Shown in pieces: positions 48,684 to 57,612 of a stretch of 64,000 nucleotides of DNA. Source of the DNA: JAWPMT01 sp965601475 (GTDB lineage Bacteria; Bacteroidota; Bacteroidia; Cytophagales; Cyclobacteriaceae); the NCBI GenBank assembly GCA_965601475.1, contig OZ271832.1, positions 2,666,001 through 2,730,000 on the forward strand. Reading direction: 5' to 3'. Every line of letters starts with the position of its first letter. The first letter of the stretch is position 1. A program made the position numbers and the translations under genes. The notes under the pieces were generated by a model, which was not told where the DNA came from, made no database searches, and saw nothing but the letters and a program-made list of their open reading frames with translations.

Positions 48684-51362
48684 GTGGCACATCGGCATGT
48701 CCATCCACCCAAGCTTGGTCAGCAGCTATTGCGCTGGATTTACGGCCAGGAGCTCTCAGATGAGATCGACGGAGATATGACCGAACTCTACAAGGAGCGT
48801 GTCTCCCGCGAGGGTCGCGTGCTGGCCTCTGCCAGGTACATGCTGGATGCTTTGCTCTCACTGCGCAATTACGATCTGAAGTTCAGAAAAAGGTCATATA
48901 GAACTCAAAATAACTCAATAGCCATGTTCGAAAACTATGTCAAAATCGCATTTAGGAATATTCTGAAAAACAGAATCTATTCCGGTTTAAATATCCTGGG
49001 GCTCGCCCTGGGTATTTCGGCCTGTCTCTTTATCCTGCAGTACGTTTCCTATGAAAGGAGTTACGACCAGTTTCATACCAAGGTCGATGACCTGTACCGC
49101 GTAAGGTTTCAGGTTTATCGCGGTGAAAAAGCGGAACCCGTGATCGACTGCGCCGCTGCAGTCCCGAGAGTGGGGCCTTTCATGAAAGAGCAGTTCCCTG
49201 AAGTACTTGCTTTCGCCAGAGCTTATCCCATGTCCGGTGTCATCACCTTCGAAGACAGGGCCTTTCGTGAAGAAAGGATCCACATGGCTGATCCAAGCTT
49301 CCTTCAAATTTTGTCGTTTCCATTGTTGGAAGGGAATTCTGAAACGGCGTTGACGGAGCCAAATACAGCCGTCATCAGCGCATCCGCTGCGAAGAAGTAT
49401 TTTGGTGAGGAGCCAGCCCTGGGCAAGCAAATACGTCTGGATGGAGAACACACGGCTGAGATTACAGGTGTTGCCAAGGATGTGCCTCACAATTCGCATA
49501 TCAAGTTCGATTTTCTCATCTCTTATGAGACACTGAACAATCATACCCGTCAGGAGGATGGGACCATTCCCTCAGAAAATCAGTGGGGATGGTACGATTT
49601 CAACACCTACGTCCTACTCAAAGCCGGTACGGATCCGAAAGACTTCGACCAGAGGTTTGAAGAAGCGCTATACGCGGAACGTGGAGAGGATTTCGAAAAA
49701 TACGATTTCAGATCAGCATTTCCACTCCAACCCATTAGTGATATCCATCTCTACTCCAACTTGCTGCAAGAGTCAGAACCTGAAGAACAGGGAGATGGAG
49801 ATGCAGTGTTCTTTCTTACACTGATCGCTTTTTTCATATTGCTCATTGCCTGGATCAATTACATCAACCTCTCTACCGCCAGGTCGATAGAGCGGGCAAA
49901 AGAAGTGGGTGTAAGAAAAACCATGGGTGCCTATCGCAAACAATTGATATACCAGTTTCTTTCCGAGTCTCTGGTGCTGAATCTTATCGCCACACTAATC
50001 GCCCTTGGGATTGTCGCCGTGGGTATTAACTATTTCAACGCGCTTACGAATGCGGTACTCTCTCTTGCGTTTTTGAAGGACATTTCTTTCTGGTCGATCT
50101 TTGTAGCCATTTTTCTGGGTGGGGCCCTGGCAGCTGGATTGTACCCGGCTTTTGTTTTGTCTTCGTTCAGGCCCGCTGCTGTACTGAAAGGTAAGCTTTC
50201 GGGCGATCGATTTGCAAATCAATTGCGACGACTACTCGTCACACTCCAGTTTGTGGCATCTGTGACGCTGATTGCCTGTACGGTGATCGTTTATCAGCAA
50301 CTGACGCATATGCGTGGCAGTGATTTGGGATTCGACATGACCGATACCTTAGTCATCAAAGGACCACAGGTGTTTGGCGCCGACTCGTTGTATGAATCCA
50401 CGATGCAGGCATTCAAGACGGAAATGCTCCTGGCTCCAGAGGTCAGCAAGGTAAGCGCTGCCTCCAACGTTCCCGGGGATGAGATATTCTGGACCAACTC
50501 CATCAAGCAACAAAGTGAGACAGTCGACCGTAATAAGGTCATCTACATCGCAGGAGTCGATTACGACTACTTCGATACCTACGAAATCGCACTGGTTGCA
50601 GGCCGTAATTATGACCCAACATTCTCAACAGATACCGGCGCATTAATTCTGAATAGGGCAGGGATAGAATACCTGGGTTTCAACTCGGTCAATGACGCAA
50701 TCAACGAAAAGGTCACCTTCCAGGACCGCACAAGGACCATCGTCGGTGTAGTGGAAGATTACAACCAGATGTCCGTGAAGTCGTCCATTGCGCCCATCGT
50801 GTTTCCATTGCGACCAGACGCTGGCGATTATATCACCTTGAAGCTCAACGGCTCCTCGAACTTCGAAAGTGCTTTCGGAAAGGCACAGGCGCTGTATCAA
50901 CGGTTCTTCCCAGGGAACCCCTTCGACTATTTTTTTCTGGATCAGTTTTACAACCGACAATATGAAAATGAGCGGACTTTCAGCAGGATCTTCGTAGTAT
51001 TTGCAGGTCTGGCCATTGTCGTGGCATGCCTGGGGTTATTCGGGCTGTCCTCTTTCAGTGCATTGAAAAGAACCAAAGAGATGGGCATTCGCAAAGCCCT
51101 GGGTGCAGATGTCTTCAGTGTAGTTATTCTCTTATCCAAAGAGTTCATGGTGTTGGTGATCATCGGCAATGTCATCTCATGGCCCATCATCTATTTCATT
51201 ATGAACAGCTGGCTGGACAATTTCGCGACAAGGATCGATATTGAAATTTGGGTGTTTTTACTGGCGGCGGCAATAGTGATCACCATTGCTTTACTGACCG
51301 TCAGTTACAAGACCGTAGCAACTGCAAAATCAAACCCCGTGAAGGCGTTGAGATATGAGTAA
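48684..51362 (+). CDS. MacB/FtsX-type ABC transporter permease with N-terminal prefix domain
   Basis: An 892-residue protein. The GTG at 48684, two bases after the padR-like stop, adds a prefix domain of about 80 residues (Leu-Gly-Gln-Gln-Leu-Leu-Arg-Trp-Ile-Tyr-Gly and Asp-Glu-Ile-Asp-Gly-Asp-Met-Thr-Glu-Leu-Tyr), known from permeases linked to PadR regulators; the usual FtsX start would be the Met at 48924. The rest shows a first membrane helix (about 100-122), a MacB periplasmic core (about 125-330), three helices with an Arg-Ser-Ile-Glu-Arg-Ala-Lys-Glu-Val-Gly-Val-Arg-Lys motif, a second periplasmic core, and three last helices with Thr-Lys-Glu-Met-Gly-Ile-Arg-Lys-Ala-Leu-Gly. No ATPase gene lies next to it, so it must borrow one or act as a sensor-type permease. 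Confidence 0.88.
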   Translation: MAHRHVHPPKLGQQLLRWIYGQELSDEIDGDMTELYKERVSREGRVLASARYMLDALLSLRNYDLKFRKRSYRTQNNSIAMFENYVKIAFRNILKNRIYSGLNILGLALGISACLFILQYVSYERSYDQFHTKVDDLYRVRFQVYRGEKAEPVIDCAAAVPRVGPFMKEQFPEVLAFARAYPMSGVITFEDRAFREERIHMADPSFLQILSFPLLEGNSETALTEPNTAVISASAAKKYFGEEPALGKQIRLDGEHTAEITGVAKDVPHNSHIKFDFLISYETLNNHTRQEDGTIPSENQWGWYDFNTYVLLKAGTDPKDFDQRFEEALYAERGEDFEKYDFRSAFPLQPISDIHLYSNLLQESEPEEQGDGDAVFFLTLIAFFILLIAWINYINLSTARSIERAKEVGVRKTMGAYRKQLIYQFLSESLVLNLIATLIALGIVAVGINYFNALTNAVLSLAFLKDISFWSIFVAIFLGGALAAGLYPAFVLSSFRPAAVLKGKLSGDRFANQLRRLLVTLQFVASVTLIACTVIVYQQLTHMRGSDLGFDMTDTLVIKGPQVFGADSLYESTMQAFKTEMLLAPEVSKVSAASNVPGDEIFWTNSIKQQSETVDRNKVIYIAGVDYDYFDTYEIALVAGRNYDPTFSTDTGALILNRAGIEYLGFNSVNDAINEKVTFQDRTRTIVGVVEDYNQMSVKSSIAPIVFPLRPDAGDYITLKLNGSSNFESAFGKAQALYQRFFPGNPFDYFFLDQFYNRQYENERTFSRIFVVFAGLAIVVACLGLFGLSSFSALKRTKEMGIRKALGADVFSVVILLSKEFMVLVIIGNVISWPIIYFIMNSWLDNFATRIDIEIWVFLLAAAIVITIALLTVSYKTVATAKSNPVKALRYE

Positions 51363-51375
51363 AAAGCATGAGCAC

Positions 51376-51403
51376 GCAATGGCCGCTGCTAGCTGGCCAT
51401 TGC
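51376..51403. terminator. Hairpin between convergent genes
   Basis: Perfect 9-bp stem gcaatggcc (51376-51384) and ggccattgc (51395-51403) with a 10-nt loop, followed by a T-rich stretch (actttcttt) on the plus strand. It lies just after the permease stop and overlaps the last codons of the convergent gene, so it could stop transcription from the permease side. Confidence 0.6.
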
Positions 51404-53719
51404 ACTTTCTTTGACGCCAAGCGACATCAATTCCTTCACCAGCCCCTTGGAGGATTGCTCTACCTTCACCCGAAAGGCTTTCAAGCCACTTACTCCCTGC
51501 AACTCCTCTAATTCGAATTGCTCGAAATGTGGTGCGATGTGACCTTGATGTCTCAAGTACTCGAGGTAAGACAAGTACTCTTTAGCCTCTTCCTCTTGAT
51601 TGTATATGATGGATATGGTATCTGGCTGTGTGAGGCGCTCATCGGTGTCCTTGATATGCACTTTGTCAATCCGCTTCTTGATTATTTCGTAGCGGATATT
51701 GTAAGCACCGTCAACATCAAACTGCTTTTCATCCATCCTGAATTTCACGGCAAGGGGTTGACTATGGACCAATATCAAGTGGCCGGCCTCCAATGGCATG
51801 CTTAGCTGATGCTTGAGTTCACTGGTCATACGAGCAGTCTCAATGGTCACCAGCAATTGCCAGAGCCTAAGGTTCTTCAAATACAAGTTGCTGAACCGCT
51901 TGTCTCTGGAGATCGCATCACCAACATAAATGTTGTATTCAACGCCATCCGTCTTGTACTTCTCGAAATAGTGCGGGAAGATTTTCTGTGCCCTTTCCTC
52001 CTCACCCTCCAAAAAGGTGGAAATGGATTCATTCAGGAAAGTCAGACTCTCTTCAAAGTCTTTTCTTTTGTCGTACAAAATCCCCAACTCAGCATCCAGC
52101 TTTTTCCAATAGGTTTCTCTGCTAAAGGTGCGGAAACCTGAAAGGTCATTCTCCAGATCTCTGATAGTAGGTTCAACGTCCCGCTGCAAGAAATTGATGA
52201 TTGAGTTCTCATCTCCCGACAACAATGTTCCTTTATTCAGCCTCTTCAGGAATTTGTTCAGTCTGTAGATCGTCTCACCTATGATGGGAAAGCTCCTTTC
52301 CTCTTCGGCCTTTTGCAATGTGGTTTTAGCAAGCTCCAACTGTGAAACCAGATCCTTGACGATGGAGTCGTTACGGATGGTCGAAGATTGCCTGATATCG
52401 CTGGACGCAAAAAGCGGATAGACGTTCTTGAAAATAATCTCCTCGTGTATATCCTTCTTTCCAGCATTGCGCTGTTCGAGGATTTTGAATGCAGCCTCCG
52501 TAAATTTCCACTCCACCGAAGGGTGGATAGAGGTATAGTGTTCTTTGATGATCCCCTGGATTGCATTCTCCAGTTCTTCCATTTTCCGTGCCATTGCAGC
52601 ACTGAAAAGCGGTACAACTTCGGAGACCTTTGCGTATTCCAGGGATCCCAGGTGATGCGATTTGCTCGCTAGTTCCAGGTGACCAATAAAGCCCGAATTT
52701 CCGTACAAAGGCGCCAGTATCAGGCTCTTGAAATCTGGCTTGGACTTTTGGAAATATTCGCTTTCGGAAGTGTCACTGATGATGATGGACTCACCTGTTT
52801 GCTTCAGGTGATGCGTAATATCGTGAAAGGCTTTTAGGAAGTTCTTTTTACCATCCACTAACAGGCTCGTGCTTCCACCTTCTTCACATTGCGCATAGCT
52901 GCCTGTAAATGATTGATAGCTGGATACGCCTATCTTCACGTCAGGAACCCCCATCAAGTCACGAAATTGAGCCTCGAGGTACTCTACAAATTCCTGGCCG
53001 GGAGTGACTGTCGTATGCAAGGCTTCCTTGATGTTGCTTAACGCCTCTTCATGGGTGGCTTCCTTCAAGGAGTAAATGGCGAAGCCCGTAAATTCGAAAT
53101 GATGTGTAGGCAGCTTCTCCAGCCACAATTCCATGTTGTGACTGTCCTGCACGAGTTCGTTGATTTCTTTCTCAGTCAGCTGAGGTGGGTTCTCGCCCGT
53201 TGCCCGAACCTGGCAAAACCTGGGATCAAAGAACAGGTGATAATATTTTGTGATACCTTCCTCGTCAAGTTCCAAGACCATCTGCCGCTCCATGGGCAAC
53301 TCCACTCCGTAGAATTGATACAATATAGCATGGTAGGCAGATATGGTCTTCTTCCTTTCCAGCTCCTCCGTATTGAGATGCTTGGCCATATTGATCAATG
53401 AACCTGCTTTCTGGACCAGATTATTGAAGGGAGTTGTGGCAAAAAAATACTCCATCGAAAATGGCTTGAATATCGCAAGTATTTGATCGCTGCTTACGGC
53501 GGGAGGTACGACAGCAGACATAATCAAGTCTACAATATCCTTCACGGGTTCCAACACCGACAGATCGTGGATATCCTCCCTCAGGAACGGATACTTGTCA
53601 ATTTGATCGACCAGTCTTTTAGCGGTTTCAGCTAAGATTTCATTGTCATCAAGACGCTGAAGCTCCCAGTAGCCGATTATCGTACTGAGTCTAAGACTAT
53701 TGTTGAATGGAAATTGCAT
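51389..53719 (-). CDS. GAF-domain-like protein of unknown function
   Basis: A 776-residue soluble protein with no signal peptide or membrane helix. Residues about 240-395 look like a GAF domain (Ser-Ile-Ile-Ile-Ser-Asp, then Phe-Lys-Ser-Leu-Ile-Leu-Ala-Pro-Leu-Tyr-Gly and Gly-His-Leu-Glu-Leu-Ala). The N-terminal 240 and the long helical region of about 400-640 match nothing I know; the latter has coiled-coil character. No output domain (kinase, cyclase, DNA binding) is visible. Similar lone GAF proteins occur in Cytophagales. It stands alone, between convergent and divergent genes. Confidence 0.65.
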   Translation of the reverse strand: MQFPFNNSLRLSTIIGYWELQRLDDNEILAETAKRLVDQIDKYPFLREDIHDLSVLEPVKDIVDLIMSAVVPPAVSSDQILAIFKPFSMEYFFATTPFNNLVQKAGSLINMAKHLNTEELERKKTISAYHAILYQFYGVELPMERQMVLELDEEGITKYYHLFFDPRFCQVRATGENPPQLTEKEINELVQDSHNMELWLEKLPTHHFEFTGFAIYSLKEATHEEALSNIKEALHTTVTPGQEFVEYLEAQFRDLMGVPDVKIGVSSYQSFTGSYAQCEEGGSTSLLVDGKKNFLKAFHDITHHLKQTGESIIISDTSESEYFQKSKPDFKSLILAPLYGNSGFIGHLELASKSHHLGSLEYAKVSEVVPLFSAAMARKMEELENAIQGIIKEHYTSIHPSVEWKFTEAAFKILEQRNAGKKDIHEEIIFKNVYPLFASSDIRQSSTIRNDSIVKDLVSQLELAKTTLQKAEEERSFPIIGETIYRLNKFLKRLNKGTLLSGDENSIINFLQRDVEPTIRDLENDLSGFRTFSRETYWKKLDAELGILYDKRKDFEESLTFLNESISTFLEGEEERAQKIFPHYFEKYKTDGVEYNIYVGDAISRDKRFSNLYLKNLRLWQLLVTIETARMTSELKHQLSMPLEAGHLILVHSQPLAVKFRMDEKQFDVDGAYNIRYEIIKKRIDKVHIKDTDERLTQPDTISIIYNQEEEAKEYLSYLEYLRHQGHIAPHFEQFELEELQGVSGLKAFRVKVEQSSKGLVKELMSLGVKESAMAS

Positions 53720-53865
53720 AAAAATTCCTTCTAGGGTCCCTTTACTACGCTGAATTTCAAGATTTTGTTCCTATTATCAAAAGAATTAGAAGACAAGTGT
53801 ATGGGTCGTGTCTTTTATTTGCCCGGTGTTTAGTTATTTTATCCGTTCAAAGCACATTCTGATCA

Positions 53866-54627
53866 ATGTACATCAATCTCTCAGGTCTCAACATACTTGT
53901 CACAGGAGCCAGCCGGGGCATTGGAAAAGCTATCGCCACAAAGTTGGCTGAAGCCGGGGCAACAATCGCGGTCCATTACAACAAGAACGTACGAGAAGCT
54001 GAAAACCTGGCCCATATTCTCGGCAATGAGTCAAAAGCCTTTCAAGCCGACCTTGCGCAACAAGATGAGGCACTGAAACTGTTTGAAAGGGTATCGTTGG
54101 AGTTGGGAAGCATAGAAGTCCTTGTCAACAATGCAGGTGTGGCGAAGGGCGCCTCTTTCAGTGATGGCGACGAACAATGGGAAGAAGTATGGAATGAGAC
54201 AATGATGGTCAACCTTCACTCACCCGCAATGCTTTGCAAAAAGGCTGTTCAGCACTTCCTGAAGCGTCGGGCTGCAGGTCGTATCATCAATATCACTTCC
54301 AGGGCCGCTTACAAAGGAGAGACTGCTGAGTACTTTGCTTATGGGGCGTCTAAAGCAGGAATGGTCTCGCTGACAAGGTCTATCGCCAAAGCCTATGGGA
54401 AACAGGGCATCAAGGCATTCAACATTGCACCAGGATTTGTCCGGACCGACATGGCCAAAGAGTTTATGCAGCAATATGGTGAGGACCATGCCAAAGGTGA
54501 CATTGCTCTTGAGAGGCTCACTGAACCCAAGGATCTGGCACCTATGATCACTTTCATAGCAAGTGGGATGGCGGACCATGCCACTGGTGCTACCTTTGAT
54601 ATCAATGCAGGTAGCTACCTGCACTAA
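53866..54627 (+). CDS. SDR-family oxidoreductase (FabG-like)
   Basis: A 253-residue classical short-chain dehydrogenase: cofactor motif Thr-Gly-Ala-Ser-Arg-Gly-Ile-Gly (13-20), Asn-Asn-Ala-Gly (88-91), catalytic S145, Y159 and K163 (Tyr-Gly-Ala-Ser-Lys). The Arg after the second Gly favours NADPH. It reduces a 3-oxoacyl or other carbonyl substrate; which one cannot be read. A close of Ile-Asn-Ala-Gly-Ser-Tyr-Leu is usual for 3-oxoacyl-ACP reductase relatives. It has no pathway neighbours. Confidence 0.88.
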   Translation: MYINLSGLNILVTGASRGIGKAIATKLAEAGATIAVHYNKNVREAENLAHILGNESKAFQADLAQQDEALKLFERVSLELGSIEVLVNNAGVAKGASFSDGDEQWEEVWNETMMVNLHSPAMLCKKAVQHFLKRRAAGRIINITSRAAYKGETAEYFAYGASKAGMVSLTRSIAKAYGKQGIKAFNIAPGFVRTDMAKEFMQQYGEDHAKGDIALERLTEPKDLAPMITFIASGMADHATGATFDINAGSYLH

Positions 54628-54699
54628 TAACCTTAGTGGTCCCATATTCGTCTAATTTCCGCGAATTGCTTAGATTACTATTATAAAGTTAACGCCACC

Positions 54700-55116
54700 A
54701 TGGAAACGAATATCACCTCTCACATCCGAATGCTAGTGCGCCTCGCTATGAGCGATAAAAAGTTCTCTCCTATCGAAAAAGGATTGATTATGAGCATCGG
54801 CAAAGCCCACAGGATGAAGGAAGAGGATCTTGAAAAACTGGTCGATGAGGAGCTGAAATCGGATAAAACGCATTTGGAGTTTCAGGCGCTCTCCTTTGAG
54901 GAAAAATTCGGATATCTCTATGATATCATCCAACTCATGAAAATTGACAATGAGGTCTATTTGAGCGAAATACGTTTCTGTGAGGAAATGGCTGAGAAGA
55001 TCGGTTTCAACAAGAAAGTTGTGAAGAAACTGTCGTCAAGGATCTACGGTGACCCCAAGGTTAGCGCCAACCGAGATTTGCTAATGAACGAGGCCCGGAA
55101 ATTCCTTGCTGAGTAA
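54700..55116 (+). CDS. TerB-like protein
   Basis: A 138-residue all-helical protein. It opens with a Leu-Val-Arg-Leu-Ala-Met-Ser-Asp-Lys-Lys-Phe-Ser-Pro-Ile-Glu-Lys segment that corresponds to the TerB metal-binding Asp-Gly-x-Asp helix hairpin, although the acidic loop is weakened here (Ser-Asp-Lys-Lys). TerB-like proteins bind metal and are found in stress and tellurite-resistance systems, but here only a paralogue is nearby. It is 56 bases upstream of that paralogue. Confidence 0.75.
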   Translation: METNITSHIRMLVRLAMSDKKFSPIEKGLIMSIGKAHRMKEEDLEKLVDEELKSDKTHLEFQALSFEEKFGYLYDIIQLMKIDNEVYLSEIRFCEEMAEKIGFNKKVVKKLSSRIYGDPKVSANRDLLMNEARKFLAE

Positions 55117-55118
55117 AT

Positions 55119-55149
55119 TTTGGTGATCCTCGCATTCGCTATATCTTTA
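55119..55149 (+). promoter_or_regulatory. Promoter of the second TerB-like gene
   Basis: TTTG at 55119-55122 and TATCTTTA at 55142-55149, 19 bases apart, match the Bacteroidota consensus (TTTG, about 19 bases, TAnnTTTG) except for the last base. It begins two bases after the first TerB stop and ends 22 bases before the second start, so the paralogue probably has its own promoter. Confidence 0.5.
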
Positions 55150-55171
55150 TCGAACCAAAATATAATCACTT

Positions 55172-55567
55172 ATGAGCATTCAATCCCAGCTAAGTGTCCT
55201 GATTGGTCTCGCCAATATCGATGGCGATTTCGATGGGGAAGAGAAGACCCAAATCTACATGATTGCAAAAGCCAATCGCATAAGCAAGGAAGAGGTTGAT
55301 AAACTTATAGAAACTCCGGAACCACTTCCTCCCATTTCTACCATGACAGATGATGACAAATTTGATTTTTTGTACAACATCGTTCAACTCATGAAAATCG
55401 ATAGCCAAGTCTATCTCAGTGAAATCAAGTATTGTGAGGACCTGGCGGAGAAATTGGGATTCAAGCGAAAGGTGATCTCAGCGCTTGCTTCCAGGGTTTA
55501 CAGTGACCCATCCATTACAGCCAATATTGATGCCCTCAAGAAAGCGGTAAAGAAATACGAGCTCTAA
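55172..55567 (+). CDS. TerB-like protein, paralogue of the preceding gene
   Basis: A 131-residue all-helical protein, clearly a paralogue of the upstream gene: both share the Phe-Leu/Tyr-Tyr-Asn/Asp-Ile-Val/Ile-Gln-Leu-Met-Lys-Ile-Asp and Val-Tyr-Leu-Ser-Glu-Ile segments and the same length. This copy keeps the acidic metal site (Asn-Ile-Asp-Gly-Asp-Phe-Asp-Gly-Glu-Glu), so it is the better candidate for metal binding. No Ter operon members (TerC, TerD, TerZ) are seen in the window. Confidence 0.8.
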   Translation: MSIQSQLSVLIGLANIDGDFDGEEKTQIYMIAKANRISKEEVDKLIETPEPLPPISTMTDDDKFDFLYNIVQLMKIDSQVYLSEIKYCEDLAEKLGFKRKVISALASRVYSDPSITANIDALKKAVKKYEL

Positions 55568-55588
55568 AAATCCCAAAAGCTCACGGAG

Positions 55589-56677
55589 TCACTGACCTTC
55601 AAGTTTCCGGAATAGTATTTCATAGCTATCAATGACCTTCTCGATGTTGTGGTCGATAAGGGCAGTGTCTTGCGCCTTATTGGTGATTCTCTTGAGTTCT
55701 TCCCGATTCATGTTGAGGACCTGGTCGATTATGGCCGCCAGCTGACGGTCGTCGCCATTGTCAAACAAGAAGCCATTTTGCCCATTGTCAATCAGGTCCG
55801 GATTGCCACAAGCATCTGTGGCAATCACGGGAACCTCCAGGGCCATGGCCTCCAGCAAAGCTTGCGACAACCCCTCAATGATGGATGGAAGTACCTTCAC
55901 AGAGAAGAGCGGATAATGGTACAAAGCCTCCTCACCAGATAGCTTGCCAGCAAAAAGTAGCTGCTGCCTGGGCTTGTGCTTTTTGATTTCCTCAGCCAGA
56001 TCCTCCTCGGTAATGCCAACGAAAAGTACCTTCAGGTCCTGTGGTAGATATTGCAGTGCTTCGAGCAACTGTTCCTGCTTTTTCTTCCTGGCTACACATC
56101 CTATCACAGTATCATGTTGACTAAGGCCATATCTCTTTCGATAGGATTCTACGCGGGCCAGGTCCATCAATTCGTACTTGTCGGTGGGCGTGCCATTGTT
56201 GATAACTACGATTTTACCTTTACCAAGACCCAGTTTCAACAAAGAATTCTTGACACCATTGCTCACGGCTACCATGCAATCCGCGGTCCGGTTGTAAAAC
56301 CAGTTTTGAAGAAAAAAGCCCGTGCTGTTGACCCTTTGCCGCCGTGTGTGCACAAGAATGAATTGCTCCGGAAAAAAGAACTTGATCATCCCCAGGGCAT
56401 ACCGGTCGCGACTCGATTGGCTGTTGACTATCTTGATGTTTTCACGTCTTATGATCGCTCTAAGTTTTGAGATAGTGTCGGCATCAAAGTACTTGTGCCC
56501 TTTGGATAGCGGCAAAAACATGATGTTCGTATCTCTAGCCCAGCCGCAAAGCACAGAATCGGGTGGTGCCGCCAAAAAAATGCGATGACCCCTTTCGCTC
56601 AAACCTTTAGCCAGGTAGAAAGTAGACAAGGCTGATCCTGCATATCCCTGCTGGAATGTGACGAGAAGGATTTTCAT
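55589..56677 (-). CDS. Glycosyltransferase family 4 protein
   Basis: A 362-residue GT-B protein. The N-terminal domain opens with Gly-Tyr-Ala-Gly-Ser-Ala-Leu-Ser-Thr-Phe, the acceptor-side loop. The C-terminal domain has the Glu-Gly-Leu-Ser-Gln-Ala-Leu-Leu-Glu motif (E-x7-E, about 268-276) and a Pro-Val-Ile-Ala-Thr-Asp-Ala-Cys-Gly-Asn-Pro-Asp segment, which bind the nucleotide sugar. It transfers a sugar from a nucleotide donor with retention; donor and acceptor are unknown. It stands apart from any polysaccharide or LPS cluster. Confidence 0.88.
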   Translation of the reverse strand: MKILLVTFQQGYAGSALSTFYLAKGLSERGHRIFLAAPPDSVLCGWARDTNIMFLPLSKGHKYFDADTISKLRAIIRRENIKIVNSQSSRDRYALGMIKFFFPEQFILVHTRRQRVNSTGFFLQNWFYNRTADCMVAVSNGVKNSLLKLGLGKGKIVVINNGTPTDKYELMDLARVESYRKRYGLSQHDTVIGCVARKKKQEQLLEALQYLPQDLKVLFVGITEEDLAEEIKKHKPRQQLLFAGKLSGEEALYHYPLFSVKVLPSIIEGLSQALLEAMALEVPVIATDACGNPDLIDNGQNGFLFDNGDDRQLAAIIDQVLNMNREELKRITNKAQDTALIDHNIEKVIDSYEILFRKLEGQ

Positions 56678-56742
56678 GGCCTCAAAATTCGTGATTTGCT
56701 GAAAAGAAAATTCTTGCTGCCTTGAATTAAAGACAAATTTTT

Positions 56743-57612
56743 ATGTTCTTTCCCGGTATCAATAGCCAACCTATGTCCTGGAAGCACCTTGCTCCATTCG
56801 ACCCCCAAGCTCTCGCCGGCATGAGACAGCAGTTTCACCAGGCCGCCCAAAGCGTCGCAGCGGTGGGCCGCTTCTCTCTGGCAACCAGTGAGGATGACGG
56901 AAACGCAGTACTTCAGTGGCATACGGGTCTACACGCCCTGGTAGGAAAATGGATATCCGGACCGGTCAATGAAGTGAGAGCAGGGATTTCCATTTTACAG
57001 GGAACCATCTTCATTGAAAAGAAAGAATCAGGATTGAGCTCCCTGGAGATTGATAACAAAACATACCCTCAACTCATGACATGGTTGGAGGGACAGGTCG
57101 GGGAAGCAGGATTGCCTGTGAACGAGTTCAGCGCCAGCCTTCCTTACGAGATTCCAAGTTATCCGACGCAAAAAGGCGCACCTTTCGATGTCTCCAATGC
57201 AGAAATGAGGAAAGCACTTTCCAATTGGTATGAAGACACTGATTTAGTGCTTTCCAAACTTCAGCCCCGCTTTGAACAACCCATGGAGATGAGGGTGTGG
57301 CCTCATCGCTTTGATTATGCGGCATCGGTGACACTCAAAGACTCTGGCTCTGCAGATACATCCACCTATTTGGGTTTGGGAATGTCCCCCGGGGACGAGA
57401 ATTACGACCAACCTTACTTCTATGTCAATTCCTGGCCCTTCGTGGAAGAGGACCGACTCAAGCCACTTCCTTATGGCAGCTGGCATGTTGATGACTGGGT
57501 AGGCGCGGTGCTATTGTCAGAGGAAGTCGTTCGAGAGGATCGGCAGGTAGCCATGGTGACTGACTTCTTTCTCAACGCCTCGGAGCAACTTCGCGACCTA
57601 CTCCTGGAGTAA
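56743..57612 (+). CDS. Protein of unknown function (possible DUF5996 relative)
   Basis: A 289-residue cytoplasmic protein. The first ATG is at 56743, but the Met-Ser-Trp-Lys-His-Leu start at 56773 is also good. Visible features are a Met-Arg-Val-Trp-Pro-His-Arg-Phe-Asp-Tyr-Ala strand (about 183-193), a Gly-Leu-Gly-Met-Ser-Pro-Gly-Asp-Glu loop, a Pro-Tyr-Phe-Tyr-Val-Asn-Ser-Trp-Pro strand and a Trp-His-Val-Asp-Asp-Trp-Val-Gly-Ala segment. The order recalls DUF5996 proteins, but I cannot confirm it. It overlaps the end of the convergent NAT-like gene by 15 bases. Confidence 0.65.
   Translation: MFFPGINSQPMSWKHLAPFDPQALAGMRQQFHQAAQSVAAVGRFSLATSEDDGNAVLQWHTGLHALVGKWISGPVNEVRAGISILQGTIFIEKKESGLSSLEIDNKTYPQLMTWLEGQVGEAGLPVNEFSASLPYEIPSYPTQKGAPFDVSNAEMRKALSNWYEDTDLVLSKLQPRFEQPMEMRVWPHRFDYAASVTLKDSGSADTSTYLGLGMSPGDENYDQPYFYVNSWPFVEEDRLKPLPYGSWHVDDWVGAVLLSEEVVREDRQVAMVTDFFLNASEQLRDLLLE

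Noticed and set aside
54700..55567. TerB pair considered as a tellurite resistance or phage-defence locus
   Set aside because: No TerC, TerD, TerZ or other partner genes lie nearby, so no system can be claimed.
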